From NCBI GenBank assembly GCA_045588185.1, contig JAZNDR010000051.1:1-64000 (forward strand): a stretch of DNA of 64,000 bases, given 5' to 3'. Positions 39,848-49,038 of this stretch are shown one piece after another (the first letter of the stretch is position 1; each line of letters begins with the position of its first letter). The stretch is from Scatosoma sp045588185. GTDB lineage: Bacteria > Bacillota > Clostridia > Christensenellales > Borkfalkiaceae. A program made the position numbers and the translations under genes. The notes beneath the pieces were generated by a model. The model searched no databases and had not been told where the DNA came from. It worked only from the letters and a program-made list of their open reading frames with translations.

Positions 39848-41098
39848 ATGAAAAACGTAATCGTTATCGGGGGCGGAGCTGCTGGGTTAATGGCGGCATA
39901 CGCGGCGGCAAATAAAGGGCACTCCGTAAAGCTTATCGAAAAAAACGAGAAATTAGGCAAAAAAATATATATCACGGGCAAAGGAAGATGCAATTTTACA
40001 AACGACGTTTCCCCAGAAGAATTTTTACAAAGCGTTGTTCGAGGGGATAAGTTTTTGCGCGGTAGTATATATTCTTTTTCTTCGCAAAAAACGATAGAGT
40101 TCTTTGAAAATAACGGCTTATCCGTCAAAATTGAAAGGGGAAACCGCGCGTTTCCTATTTCCGATCATGCAAGCGACGTTACTAAAACGTTGGAAAAAGC
40201 TTGTAAAAACGCGGGTGTTTCCATTGTTTTAAATGAAAAAGCAGAAAAAATTGTAATAGAAAACAGTTCTATGTCTGACATAGGTATTATACCACGCATA
40301 GTAAAATTGCAAACGAATAAGGGTATATATCCTTGCGACGTTTTAATTGTTGCCACAGGCGGATTAAGTTATCCATCAACTGGTTCAACAGGGGATGGAT
40401 ATGAATTTGCAAAAACCTGCGGACATACCGTAACTGATTTAAAATGCGGGCTTTGCGGTATAAATGCCGAGGGTACAATGTATAAAGAATTGCAAGGATT
40501 GGCGTTGAAAAACGTGGCACTTTCTATTAAAAACGGGCAAAAGACCGTCTATCAAGACTTTGGTGAGATGCTTTTTACACATTTCGGCGTATCTGGACCG
40601 ATGATTTTATCAGCGTCTTCGGTAATCAACCGTTTACCCTTAAGCGCGCTTGGCGTTACGCTTGATTTAAAGCCTGCCATTGACGAACAGACTTTGGATA
40701 AGCGTTTGCTTCGCGATTTCGATAAATATAAAAACAAACAAATTTCCAACGCTCTTTGCGAGCTTTTGCCTCAAAAGCTTATTCCGTTCCTGCTTTTGTT
40801 TAGCGGTATTCCCGAAAAGAAGTCCGTCAACGTTGTAACAAAAGAGGAAAGGGGCCGCCTTGTGTATTATTTAAAAAATTTCCCTTTAAAATTCAAAAGT
40901 TTGCGTGGCTTTGAGGAAGCAATTATAACTTCGGGTGGGGTAACTTTATCGGAAATTAACCCTAAAACAATGGAAAGTAAAAAGGTCGCAGGGCTTAAAT
41001 TTTGTGGCGAAGTCTTGGACGTAGACGCATTCACGGGCGGGTTTAATATGCAAATTGCTTTTGCGACGGGATATGCGGCGGGAAATACAATCGAGTAA
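39848..41098 (+). CDS. BaiN/HI0933-family FAD-dependent oxidoreductase
   Basis: 416 residues. N-terminal FAD motif VIGGGAAGLMAAYAAANKG, the family marker KIYITGKGRCNFTND, ATGGLSYPSTGSTGDGYEFA in the middle, and the C-terminal SGGVTLSEINPKTMESK with GEVLDVDAFTGGFNMQIAFATGYAAG. HI0933-type proteins are flavoenzymes of largely unknown substrate; BaiN takes part in bile acid dehydroxylation in gut clostridia, but the family is wider than that activity. Single gene with its own promoter. Confidence 0.9.
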   Translation: MKNVIVIGGGAAGLMAAYAAANKGHSVKLIEKNEKLGKKIYITGKGRCNFTNDVSPEEFLQSVVRGDKFLRGSIYSFSSQKTIEFFENNGLSVKIERGNRAFPISDHASDVTKTLEKACKNAGVSIVLNEKAEKIVIENSSMSDIGIIPRIVKLQTNKGIYPCDVLIVATGGLSYPSTGSTGDGYEFAKTCGHTVTDLKCGLCGINAEGTMYKELQGLALKNVALSIKNGQKTVYQDFGEMLFTHFGVSGPMILSASSVINRLPLSALGVTLDLKPAIDEQTLDKRLLRDFDKYKNKQISNALCELLPQKLIPFLLLFSGIPEKKSVNVVTKEERGRLVYYLKNFPLKFKSLRGFEEAIITSGGVTLSEINPKTMESKKVAGLKFCGEVLDVDAFTGGFNMQIAFATGYAAGNTIE

Positions 41099-41130
41099 AA
41101 GGATTATTTGTAGTTTAAAACGCAAAAGAC

Positions 41131-41159
41131 TTGACGAAAAATTTTTTTCACGCTATAAT
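41131..41159 (+). promoter_or_regulatory. Promoter of the aroH-cmk operon
   Basis: TTGACG (41131-41136), 17-base spacer, TATAAT (41154-41159), 35 bases before ATG 41195. Confidence 0.82.
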
Positions 41160-41194
41160 ATATAGAGTAATAAAAAAGGTTTTGGAGGCAAAGA

Positions 41195-42208
41195 ATGACA
41201 ATCATTCGTGGTGCGACGACGGTTGAGAAAGATTGTAAAGAGGAAATATCGTTATCCGTTAAAGAGATGTTAGATGAGATATTTACGCTCAATCATTTAA
41301 AAAAGTCGGAAATTAGAGGTTTTTTATTTTCATTAACGACCGATATTCATTCTTACCATCCCGCCAAAGTAGCAAGGGAATGCGGCTATGATTTTGCGCC
41401 CTTATTTGCTTGTATCGAACCCGAAATTGACGGAGGGTTAAAACTTTGTATTCGTGTAATGCTTTTTACCGAGCTGACCGAGGAAAGAAGCGTTAAGCAC
41501 GTTTACCAAAACCGCGCGAAAAATTTAAGGAAAGATCTTTCTGAAATATACAATATAGCTCTTGACGGTCCGGCAGGGAGCGGTAAAAGCACGGTGGCGA
41601 AAATTCTCGCCAAAGATTATAATATTTTATATCTTGATACGGGTGCTATGTACCGTGCCTGCGGATTAAAAGCTCTTCGTTTAGGTGTTGATCCCAAAGA
41701 CGGCGCGGCAGTTGAAAAAATGTTGCCGCAACTTAACGTAAAAGTGGAATATAAAGAGGGAATGCAGCATACTTTACTCGATGGGGAAGACGTTTCGAAA
41801 GCAATTCGAGAAAACCGTGTTTCTATGGCAGCGTCGGATATTTCTGCGCATCATTGCGTTCGCGTGAAAATGGTGGAAATGCAACGAGAAATTGCGCATA
41901 GTATGTCTTGCGTTCTCGACGGTCGGGATATCGGCTCTGCCGTGTTGCCTGACGCTAAATTTAAATTCTTTATTACGGCGGACAGCAAAGTTCGTGCAAC
42001 CCGCCGTTTTAACGAACTTACCGCACGCGGCGAAATTGTAGATTTTAATAAATTGCACGCTGAAATCGTTGCCCGTGATAAACAGGACAGCGAGCGAGAA
42101 TTTTCTCCGCTTGTTTGCGCCGACGACGCAGTGGTGATAGATACCTCGAATTTAGACGTAGACGGGGTGGTGGCAAAAATTAAAGCAAAGATCCAATCCA
42201 AGATTTAA
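41195..42208 (+). CDS. cmk: Fusion of AroH-type chorismate mutase and cytidylate kinase
   Basis: 337 residues, GGAGG before ATG. Residues 1-118 match monofunctional AroH chorismate mutase: RGATTVE at the N-terminus (active-site Arg), SLTTDIHSYHPAK, GGLKLCIRVM with the second active-site Arg, and a C-terminal HVYQNRAKNLRKDLSE with the active-site Tyr. The acidic residues before GGLK (CIEPEID) offer the catalytic Glu, with spacing one shorter than in Bacillus. Residues 120-337 are a complete Cmk: P-loop GPAGSGKST at 125-133, YLDTGAMYRA, LDGRDIGSAVLPDA. One polypeptide joins aromatic amino acid and pyrimidine nucleotide enzymes. It starts the plsC, ispH-rpsA run. Confidence 0.9.
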   Translation: MTIIRGATTVEKDCKEEISLSVKEMLDEIFTLNHLKKSEIRGFLFSLTTDIHSYHPAKVARECGYDFAPLFACIEPEIDGGLKLCIRVMLFTELTEERSVKHVYQNRAKNLRKDLSEIYNIALDGPAGSGKSTVAKILAKDYNILYLDTGAMYRACGLKALRLGVDPKDGAAVEKMLPQLNVKVEYKEGMQHTLLDGEDVSKAIRENRVSMAASDISAHHCVRVKMVEMQREIAHSMSCVLDGRDIGSAVLPDAKFKFFITADSKVRATRRFNELTARGEIVDFNKLHAEIVARDKQDSEREFSPLVCADDAVVIDTSNLDVDGVVAKIKAKIQSKI

Positions 42209-42219
42209 CGGAGAAACAA

Positions 42220-42933
42220 ATGACTGAGGGCGAGCAAATTAAGGTTAAAAAGAAAAAGGAAAAACCGATTACGGTAAAAGCAAACAAAAAGGGCAGGCAT
42301 ATTATGCCTTTTTTGAATTTTCTTCGTGTTCTCGTGATTCCTATTTATTACCTGTTAAAGCCATTTCGTTATTACGGTAAGAGAAAAGTTGAGGACGGGG
42401 CTTGCGTATATATTTCTAATCATTACACCCTTTTAGATCCTGCTTATATTGCGGCGACGACTTGGGAGGGAATACATTTTATCGGCAAAAAAAGCATTAT
42501 GAAAGCACCTGTTATCGGTGCGATTGCAAGAAAAGCAAAAACAATACCCGTTTCACGCGATGGAAACGACGTTCGCGCGCTCCTTGATTGTTTTAAATGT
42601 CTTAAAAATAATGAAAAAATAGCTATTTTTCCCGAAGGGACGAGGAATAGGACTGGCGTAGAATTGCAACCGTTTAAGCACGGTGCGGCGGTAATGGCGA
42701 TTAAAGCGAAAGTGCCTGTGATTCCTATTATGATGTATAAAAAGCCTCGTTTTTTCCGTTGTACCCATATTTTAATTGGGGAACCGATTGAGCTTACTGA
42801 ATATTACGACCGTAAATTAACGGAAGCCGATTTTATAAAAGCCGACGAAAAATTACGCGACCATATGATAGAAATGCGAGTTAAACATACGGAATATTTA
42901 CAAAATAAAAAGAATAAGAAGAAAAAGGCGTAA
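42220..42933 (+). CDS. plsC: 1-acylglycerol-3-phosphate acyltransferase
   Basis: 237 residues. A basic N-terminus, a membrane-associated helix, acyltransferase motif NHYTLLDP (HX4D), FIGKKS, and FPEGTRNRTG; motif IV VPVIPIMMYKKP. It acylates lysophosphatidic acid to phosphatidic acid. It is placed between cmk and ispH, 11 bases after the former and 2 before the latter, a gene order common in Clostridia. Confidence 0.92.
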   Translation: MTEGEQIKVKKKKEKPITVKANKKGRHIMPFLNFLRVLVIPIYYLLKPFRYYGKRKVEDGACVYISNHYTLLDPAYIAATTWEGIHFIGKKSIMKAPVIGAIARKAKTIPVSRDGNDVRALLDCFKCLKNNEKIAIFPEGTRNRTGVELQPFKHGAAVMAIKAKVPVIPIMMYKKPRFFRCTHILIGEPIELTEYYDRKLTEADFIKADEKLRDHMIEMRVKHTEYLQNKKNKKKKA

Positions 42934-42935
42934 AT

Positions 42936-45014
42936 ATGGAAATTATCGTAGCCAAGAGCGGAGGTTTTTGCCGCGGAGTGCAAAAGGCTGTGGATACGGC
43001 ACTTTCCATTCCGCCTGAAAATACCTATATCTACGGGGAGATTATTCATAATCCCGACGTCGTAAAAGAAATAACCCAACGGGGAATCGTGCAGGTGGAC
43101 GATTTGGACGAAGTGCCCAAAGGTGCAACGCTTATTATCCGTTCTCACGGAGTAGGGCGAAGGGTATACGAGCTGTGCGAGGAAAGAAGAATCAAAGTTG
43201 TGGACTGTACCTGCGAATTCGTACGCCGCACCCAAAAGATTATCGTAGAGGAATACGCCAAAGGAAACGCGATTGTCATTATCGGCGAAAAGACGCATCC
43301 TGAGGTTATCGGGCTAAACGGGTGGTGTGACGATACGGCATATATTTTTTCTTCCGAAGAAGAAGATTTTTCGATTTTACCTGAAAAAAAGTGCTGTATA
43401 GTGGCTCAAACCACCTATTCTAAGGAAAAATTTGAAAAAATTATAAAAATTCTTCGCAATAGACGGCAAAAAACAGTTGAAGTTTTTGAAACAATTTGCT
43501 ATACTACTATGGGACGGCAAAATGAGGCAAGCAAACTTGCGAAGCAATGCGACGCGATGCTGGTGCTCGGAGGCTTAAACAGCAGCAACACCAACAAGCT
43601 TTACGACATCTGCGCGGAGTATTGTCCAAACGTGTTTCGTTTGTCGAATGCAGCCGAACTAAAATATAAAACAATCAAAGGATTTAAAAAGGTAGGTATT
43701 GTTATGGGTGCTAGCACCCCTAACAGGCAAGCTCAGGAGGTTCTATTAAAGATGGAAATGGAAACAGAAGCAAAAGCAACGATGGAAGAAGTTGTTGCAA
43801 AAATGGACAGTCAGCCTAAGTTCAGAAAAGGACAGCTGCTTACGGCTACAATCTCGTCGGCAAACGATTCCGGCGTCGCAGTGTTACTCCCTAACACGAA
43901 AAAGGAAGTAATTCTCGACAAAGATGAAGTGGACTGCGAAGTGTACAATAAGGACGATTTTGCTGCAAAAACGGGTGAAGAAATCGAACTTATGGTAATG
44001 GCAGTAACGCCCCGCGTAGTGCTTTCTCAAAAGCAGATCAAAAAGGTTAAGGAAGAGGAAGCTATGGTTGCGGAGCTTTCGTCCGGCAAAGAATTTGAAG
44101 TAGAGTGCACGGGCTTCAATAAAGGCGGTTTAACTGCGCAGATGGATTCTTATACGGTATTTGTACCCGCTCGCGAAATCCGTTCGGGTTACGTAAAAGA
44201 ACTTGATAAATACGTTGGCATGAAATTGCGTCTTCGTTCGCTTGAAATTAAGAACGAAAGAAGAAAGGAAATCATTGCTTCTCAGCGTGTTATTATTGAA
44301 GAAGAAAAGGCTGCTAAGGAAGCTGCAAAAGCTGCGAAAGAAGCGGAATTCTTTGCGTCAATTCACGTAGACGACGTAGTAGAGGGTAAAGTGGAACGCG
44401 CTACGGCGTTCGGTGCATTCGTATCCGTAAACGGTTTTGATTGCCTTGCGCACATTTCCGATCTTTCTTGGACGGGCGTTAAAGCGGTTACTGACGTGCT
44501 TGAAATCGGTAAGAAATACGAATTTAAGGTATTGAAGATCGACGAAAACTCCAAAAAGGTTTCCATCGGTTACAAACAGCTTCAACCTCAGCCTTGGGAA
44601 CTCGCGGCAGAAAAATATGCAGAGGGCGACGTTATCCACGGTAAAGTTGTACGCATTGTGCCTTTCGGTGCATTTGTAGAAGTGGAAAAGGGAATCGACG
44701 GTCTTGTACACGTTTCTCAAATTTCTCACGAATTCCTTGAAAACCCTACGGCGGTGCTTGCGATTGGTCAAGAAATTGACGCGAAGATTTTGAAGCTCGA
44801 TTGCGAGGAAAGAAAGATGACGCTTTCCATCAAAGCGCTTGAACCCAAGCCCGAAAACGCAGAAAGAAAGCCCAGAGCGCAGAAAGCGGAAGACGGCGAA
44901 GGTAAGGCAAGAAAGGCAAAAGCGGCGAAACCCGCAGACGAAGTTACCGAATGGAACGACGCTGATGTTGGCGGTGGTGTTTCGATTGCTGATTTGTTGA
45001 ATAAGAATTCCTGA
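42936..45014 (+). CDS. ispH: Bifunctional IspH (HMBPP reductase) and ribosomal protein S1-like fusion
   Basis: 692 residues. IspH half (1-283): the three 4Fe-4S ligands are Cys12 (SGGFCRGV), Cys93 (DCTCEF) and Cys188 (ETICYTT); it makes IPP and DMAPP at the end of the MEP pathway. S1 half: four OB-fold repeats starting near 295, 380, 478 (DDVVEGKVERATAFGAFVSV) and 563 (GDVIHGKVVRIVPFGAFVEV), then a basic tail. The fusion is well known in Clostridia. It links with dxs and ispA further downstream in isoprenoid synthesis. Confidence 0.95.
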   Translation: MEIIVAKSGGFCRGVQKAVDTALSIPPENTYIYGEIIHNPDVVKEITQRGIVQVDDLDEVPKGATLIIRSHGVGRRVYELCEERRIKVVDCTCEFVRRTQKIIVEEYAKGNAIVIIGEKTHPEVIGLNGWCDDTAYIFSSEEEDFSILPEKKCCIVAQTTYSKEKFEKIIKILRNRRQKTVEVFETICYTTMGRQNEASKLAKQCDAMLVLGGLNSSNTNKLYDICAEYCPNVFRLSNAAELKYKTIKGFKKVGIVMGASTPNRQAQEVLLKMEMETEAKATMEEVVAKMDSQPKFRKGQLLTATISSANDSGVAVLLPNTKKEVILDKDEVDCEVYNKDDFAAKTGEEIELMVMAVTPRVVLSQKQIKKVKEEEAMVAELSSGKEFEVECTGFNKGGLTAQMDSYTVFVPAREIRSGYVKELDKYVGMKLRLRSLEIKNERRKEIIASQRVIIEEEKAAKEAAKAAKEAEFFASIHVDDVVEGKVERATAFGAFVSVNGFDCLAHISDLSWTGVKAVTDVLEIGKKYEFKVLKIDENSKKVSIGYKQLQPQPWELAAEKYAEGDVIHGKVVRIVPFGAFVEVEKGIDGLVHVSQISHEFLENPTAVLAIGQEIDAKILKLDCEERKMTLSIKALEPKPENAERKPRAQKAEDGEGKARKAKAAKPADEVTEWNDADVGGGVSIADLLNKNS

Positions 45015-45047
45015 TTGTTCTACCGTTAAAATCATAAATTCATATAT

Positions 45048-45084
45048 AAAAGACTGTGTTTAAAGCGATTAAACGCAGTCTTTT
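45048..45084 (+). terminator. Terminator after ispH-rpsA
   Basis: AAAGACTGTGTTTAA pairs with TTAAACGCAGTCTTT (one wobble) around a short loop and is followed by TCTG; the T run is within the stem. Confidence 0.82.
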
Positions 45085-45137
45085 CTGTTTATAAATAAGT
45101 ATTGAAAAATAAAAAACCTGAAAAGGAGCAAGAAAAA

Positions 45138-46967
45138 ATGGAAAAACAGGGTAAAATTAAAATTTCAAGCGAAAATATGATGCCGATCATAAAAAAGTGG
45201 CTTTATTCCGATAAGGATATTTTTCTTCGCGAAATCGTAGCAAACGGCGTTGATGCGGTCACGAAGCATAAAAAGCTGACTGAAATGGGCGAGGCGGACA
45301 AGGAAGAAAACGGTTATAAAATCGTCGTAACCGTTGATGAAAAAGCAAAGACTTTGACCGTAGAAGATAATGGTATCGGTATGACGGCGGACGAAGTGGA
45401 AAAATACATCACGCAAATCGCCTTTTCTGGAGCAGAGGACTTTTTACAAAAATACGAAAAAGCTTCCGGTGACGGTATAATCGGGCATTTTGGTTTGGGC
45501 TTCTATTCGGCATATATGGTTTCTGAAAACGTAGAAATTTATACGAAGAGCTATAAAGACGAACCCGCCGTTAAATGGGAGTCGGACGGCAATTCCACTT
45601 ATACGATATCCGAAACGGATAAAACGGACCGCGGAACGAAAATCGTTATGCATATAGCCGAGGGTGAAGAAGAATTTTTGAAAGAATATACGATTCGTCA
45701 GCTCTTGACGAAATATTGCTCGTTTATGCCCGTGGATATTTATTTAAATCCGAAGAACGACGATAAAGATAAGCCCGTAAATAATACTGCGCCGTTATAT
45801 TTGAAAGATCCGAAGGATTGCACGGACGAGGAATATAAGAATTTTTACCGCGATACCTTTATGGATTATAACGAACCGCTTTTTTGGATTCACCTTAATA
45901 TGGAATATCCTTTTCGTTTAAAGGGCATTTTGTATTTCCCGCAAGTAAAGAAACAGCAGGTACAATTAGAAAAGGGACAGGTAAAACTTTACTGCAACCA
46001 AGTATTTATCGCCGATAATATTAAAGAGGTTATTCCTGAATTTTTGATGCTCTTAAACGGTGTGATAGATTGCCCTGATATTCCTTTGAACGTTTCGCGT
46101 AGCTTCTTACAGAATGATAAGCAAGTACAAAAGATATCTAAACACATTACCAAAAAAGTGGCGGATAAGCTGACTTCTTTATTCAATAATGACCGCACGC
46201 GTTATGAAGAATGTTGGAAAGACGTTGCAACCTTTATTAAATTTGGTTGCATCAAAGAAAATGACTTCTATGAAAAGGTGGAAAAAATTGTTATATTCAA
46301 AAATCTCGCAGGTGAATACAAGCCCGTAAACGAGTTTTTCGGCGAAGAAATCAGCGACGAGGAAGCAGGGAAAGGTACGATGCCTAAGCCTATTTATTAC
46401 GTTTCCGACGAGGCACAACAAGCGCAATATATCTCTATGTTTAAGGACGCAGGGCTGGACGCATTGATTTGCGACACGTATATTGACCCGCATTTTATTA
46501 GTTATATCGAGTATAAGAACCCGAAAAAATGCCGTTTCGTGCGTATTGACGCCGATATTGACGGCGCGTTGAAGAACGGCGAGGAAGTAAAAGAGGAAGA
46601 ACATAAAGACTTGGTTGAAACCTTCAAGAAACACCTTGTTAATAAAGAGATTACGGTAAAAGCAGAAGCGTTCAAGAGCGGTAAAATCCCCGCTATCGTC
46701 AATGTGGAAGAATTTATGCGTCGTATGTCCGAAATGGGCGGTTTCTACGGTATGGACGAGGGTGACGCAAGTAAAAATGCAACGCTTGTTCTCAATCTGA
46801 CGAACCCCGTTGTCAACGGACTGCTTTCGCAACCCGAGGAAAAACAGTCGGTAATTGTAAATCAAATTTATTATCTCGCTATGCTGTCCTATAAAAAGCT
46901 TGCCCCCGAAGAGCTTTCCGATTTTGTGGAAAAGAGTACGGAACTTTTGTTTGATTACAGCAAATAA
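45138..46967 (+). CDS. htpG: Molecular chaperone HtpG (Hsp90)
   Basis: 609 residues from ATG 45138 (AAAGGAG upstream; the open frame to 45102 lacks a site). The GHKL ATPase domain has LREIVANGVDAV with the Asn-to-Gly replaced position next to the catalytic Glu, EDNGIGM, and GHFGLGFYSAYMVS; middle and C-terminal Hsp90 domains follow. It remodels client proteins with ATP. Note the sequence VANGVDA where most members have ISNASDA. Single gene between two terminators. Confidence 0.93.
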   Translation: MEKQGKIKISSENMMPIIKKWLYSDKDIFLREIVANGVDAVTKHKKLTEMGEADKEENGYKIVVTVDEKAKTLTVEDNGIGMTADEVEKYITQIAFSGAEDFLQKYEKASGDGIIGHFGLGFYSAYMVSENVEIYTKSYKDEPAVKWESDGNSTYTISETDKTDRGTKIVMHIAEGEEEFLKEYTIRQLLTKYCSFMPVDIYLNPKNDDKDKPVNNTAPLYLKDPKDCTDEEYKNFYRDTFMDYNEPLFWIHLNMEYPFRLKGILYFPQVKKQQVQLEKGQVKLYCNQVFIADNIKEVIPEFLMLLNGVIDCPDIPLNVSRSFLQNDKQVQKISKHITKKVADKLTSLFNNDRTRYEECWKDVATFIKFGCIKENDFYEKVEKIVIFKNLAGEYKPVNEFFGEEISDEEAGKGTMPKPIYYVSDEAQQAQYISMFKDAGLDALICDTYIDPHFISYIEYKNPKKCRFVRIDADIDGALKNGEEVKEEEHKDLVETFKKHLVNKEITVKAEAFKSGKIPAIVNVEEFMRRMSEMGGFYGMDEGDASKNATLVLNLTNPVVNGLLSQPEEKQSVIVNQIYYLAMLSYKKLAPEELSDFVEKSTELLFDYSK

Positions 46968-46982
46968 TTAGAGAAACAATCT

Positions 46983-47016
46983 AAAACGTCTTTCTGAAAA
47001 GAAGGACGTTTTTTTG
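46983..47016 (+). terminator. Terminator after htpG
   Basis: AAAACGTCTTTCT / AGAAGGACGTT with a GAAA loop, then TTTTTTT. Confidence 0.88.
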
Positions 47017-47063
47017 TTATAAATTTGTTCTAATCGGACAAGCCGAGGCATATAGTATATCAA

Positions 47064-47918
47064 ATGTTAGAATTTTTACCGAAAAGAATCATGGACGGGC
47101 TATCGCATATCAATCTTCAATTCGTGTACGAACTACGCTTGCGGGTTGATAATCCCGTTACTATAAATTACAAAGGGCAGTACCGTTATCTTGGCGAATA
47201 CGGATTTACAGAGCTTGCCGAGAAAGCTTTGTATTGCGATAGGGAAGAGATCAACGAATGTATTTTTTATGCGGGAAATCGCTCAGTGTATTCGGTTGAA
47301 GAACAAATAAAACGAGGTTATATCACGGCGGAAAAAGGGGAGCGAATAGGTTTAGCCGGCGAATACGTATTTGATAAAGGACAACCTTTAACAATACGCA
47401 ATCTATCCTCGTTGTGTATACGCATACCGCACGAAATTCGAGGTTGTGGAAACGCAATTTATAAGCGTTGTATGTCAGACAGAATACCAAACCTATTGAT
47501 TTGTTCTTCTCCTGGGATAGGAAAAACGACGATACTGCGTGATTTAAGCCGTATTATCAGTGAAAAATCAGGTAAAAATCTATTGATTTGCGATGAACGC
47601 GGAGAAATTTCCGCCATGAATGCAGGAGTGACTTGCGATATATTAAAATATGCTGATAAAACAACAGCGTTTGAAGCAGGGATACGCGCTATGCGCCCGG
47701 ATATTATCGTTACGGACGAGCTTTTCCCGCGGGATATTAAAGCAATCGAACACGCGATATACGCAGGGGTAAAAGTACTTGCTTCGGCGCATTTTACAAA
47801 TGCCGAACAGGCAAGGCATATCTTCAATAATCTCTTTGATTTTTACGCGGTTTTAGACGAAAAAGAAATCGGTAAGATAAAAAATATATACAATAAAGAA
47901 GGCGGGGTAGTCAATTGA
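47064..47918 (+). CDS. spoIIIAA: Stage III sporulation protein AA, ATPase
   Basis: 284 residues. Secretion-ATPase-like: Walker A SSPGIGKTT near 149-157, Walker B LLICDERGEIS, and a DIIVTDEL segment. It is the first gene of the spoIIIA operon, whose products with SpoIIQ form the feeding tube between mother cell and forespore. The stop abuts spoIIIAB. There is no strong Shine-Dalgarno; the upstream GGCATATAGT could be a sigma-E -10 element. Confidence 0.93.
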   Translation: MLEFLPKRIMDGLSHINLQFVYELRLRVDNPVTINYKGQYRYLGEYGFTELAEKALYCDREEINECIFYAGNRSVYSVEEQIKRGYITAEKGERIGLAGEYVFDKGQPLTIRNLSSLCIRIPHEIRGCGNAIYKRCMSDRIPNLLICSSPGIGKTTILRDLSRIISEKSGKNLLICDERGEISAMNAGVTCDILKYADKTTAFEAGIRAMRPDIIVTDELFPRDIKAIEHAIYAGVKVLASAHFTNAEQARHIFNNLFDFYAVLDEKEIGKIKNIYNKEGGVVN

Positions 47919-48413
47919 ATGGCAAAATTTCTTTTGGGTGTGGCGATTATTGCGTTTACAAGCTTTTGCGGTTATCTGTTGACGAAAAAATATAGAAAGA
48001 GAAAGCTGTTTTTTTCTCAGCTTTTTGAGTTTAACGAACGGTTTTTAGCAGAAATTACTTATTATCGACGTCCGTTGCATGCGTTTGTTTCCGCTTATAC
48101 GTATAGGGACGAGTTTCAGGTACTTCTTCTTGATTATTTCGGGGAAATGAAAAATCAAGGCTATTCGTTTATGGAAAAAGTGAACAAACCAGAATACGAC
48201 TTTCTCAAAAAAGAAGAAAAAAGGACGGTATACGATTATTTTTCAATGATTGGAAAAGGGGATAGTAATTCGCAAAAAAACTACTTCACTTCCGTAAAGG
48301 AAACCCTTTCAAAGCTAAAAAAAGAAGCGGAAGAAAATAATAAAAAATATGGAGATTTATACGTAAAACTTGGATTTTTATGCGGTTTACTTATTTTAAT
48401 TCTTGTAATATAA
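47919..48413 (+). CDS. spoIIIAB: Stage III sporulation protein AB
   Basis: 164 residues. N-terminal membrane helix (LLGVAIIAFTSFCGYLL), a cytoplasmic helical GspF-like domain, and a C-terminal membrane helix (LYVKLGFLCGLLILILVI). It starts immediately at the stop of spoIIIAA. Inner membrane part of the SpoIIIA channel. Confidence 0.9.
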   Translation: MAKFLLGVAIIAFTSFCGYLLTKKYRKRKLFFSQLFEFNERFLAEITYYRRPLHAFVSAYTYRDEFQVLLLDYFGEMKNQGYSFMEKVNKPEYDFLKKEEKRTVYDYFSMIGKGDSNSQKNYFTSVKETLSKLKKEAEENNKKYGDLYVKLGFLCGLLILILVI

Positions 48414-48422
48414 AGGCTGGAT

Positions 48423-48620
48423 ATGGATATTAGTATACTTTTTAAAATGGCGGCAATCGGCATTATTGTTACCGTTATATGTCAAATTCTTAAAAAATCC
48501 GACCGCGATGACATTGCCACGCTTGTCAGTATCGTAGGACTTGTTATCGTGTTGGCGGTGGTGGTGAGCATGATCGGGGAGCTCTTTACCGACATTCAAA
48601 ATATTTTCGGGCTATTATAG
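48423..48620 (+). CDS. spoIIIAC: Stage III sporulation protein AC
   Basis: 65 residues, two membrane helices with KKSDRDDIATLVSIVGLVIV, characteristic of the family and of normal length. Part of the SpoIIIA complex. Confidence 0.93.
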   Translation: MDISILFKMAAIGIIVTVICQILKKSDRDDIATLVSIVGLVIVLAVVVSMIGELFTDIQNIFGLL

Positions 48621-48636
48621 AAGTGCGGGTGTCAAA

Positions 48637-49038
48637 ATGGTAGGTGCGGAAATTATAAAAATTATCGGCGTGGCATTTGTTACGGCAATCGCCGCGATAC
48701 TTTTAAAGCAGTCAAAACCCGAGCTTTCCTTTGCAGTAACCGTTACAGGCGTGATCGTAATTTTGCTTTTTATCGTAGATGCCTTGCAGGATACCTTACT
48801 TGTTTTTACTGCGCTCGCACAGATGACGGGCATGGAGAACGGTCTATTGAAAATACTCTTGAAAATCGTCGGAGTAGGGTATATTACCGAATTTGGCGCG
48901 GGGATATTAAATGATTTCGGCAGTAACGCCGTCGCGGACAAGGTTGTATTGGGCGGGAAAATTACCATTGTTTTGCTTTCGTTACCCGTTCTTGAAAGCC
49001 TGCTAACGCTCATAAAAGGATTTTTGAGTTTGGTATGA
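48637..49038 (+). CDS. spoIIIAD: Stage III sporulation protein AD
   Basis: 133 residues with four membrane segments; LLKQSKPELSFAVTVTGVIV and GYITEFGAGILNDFGSNAVADKVVLGGK are family-typical stretches. ATGA overlap of 4 bases with spoIIIAE. Confidence 0.93.
   Translation: MVGAEIIKIIGVAFVTAIAAILLKQSKPELSFAVTVTGVIVILLFIVDALQDTLLVFTALAQMTGMENGLLKILLKIVGVGYITEFGAGILNDFGSNAVADKVVLGGKITIVLLSLPVLESLLTLIKGFLSLV

Noticed and set aside
42936..45014. IspH-S1 fusion as a novel architecture
   Set aside because: This fusion is well known and widespread in Clostridia.
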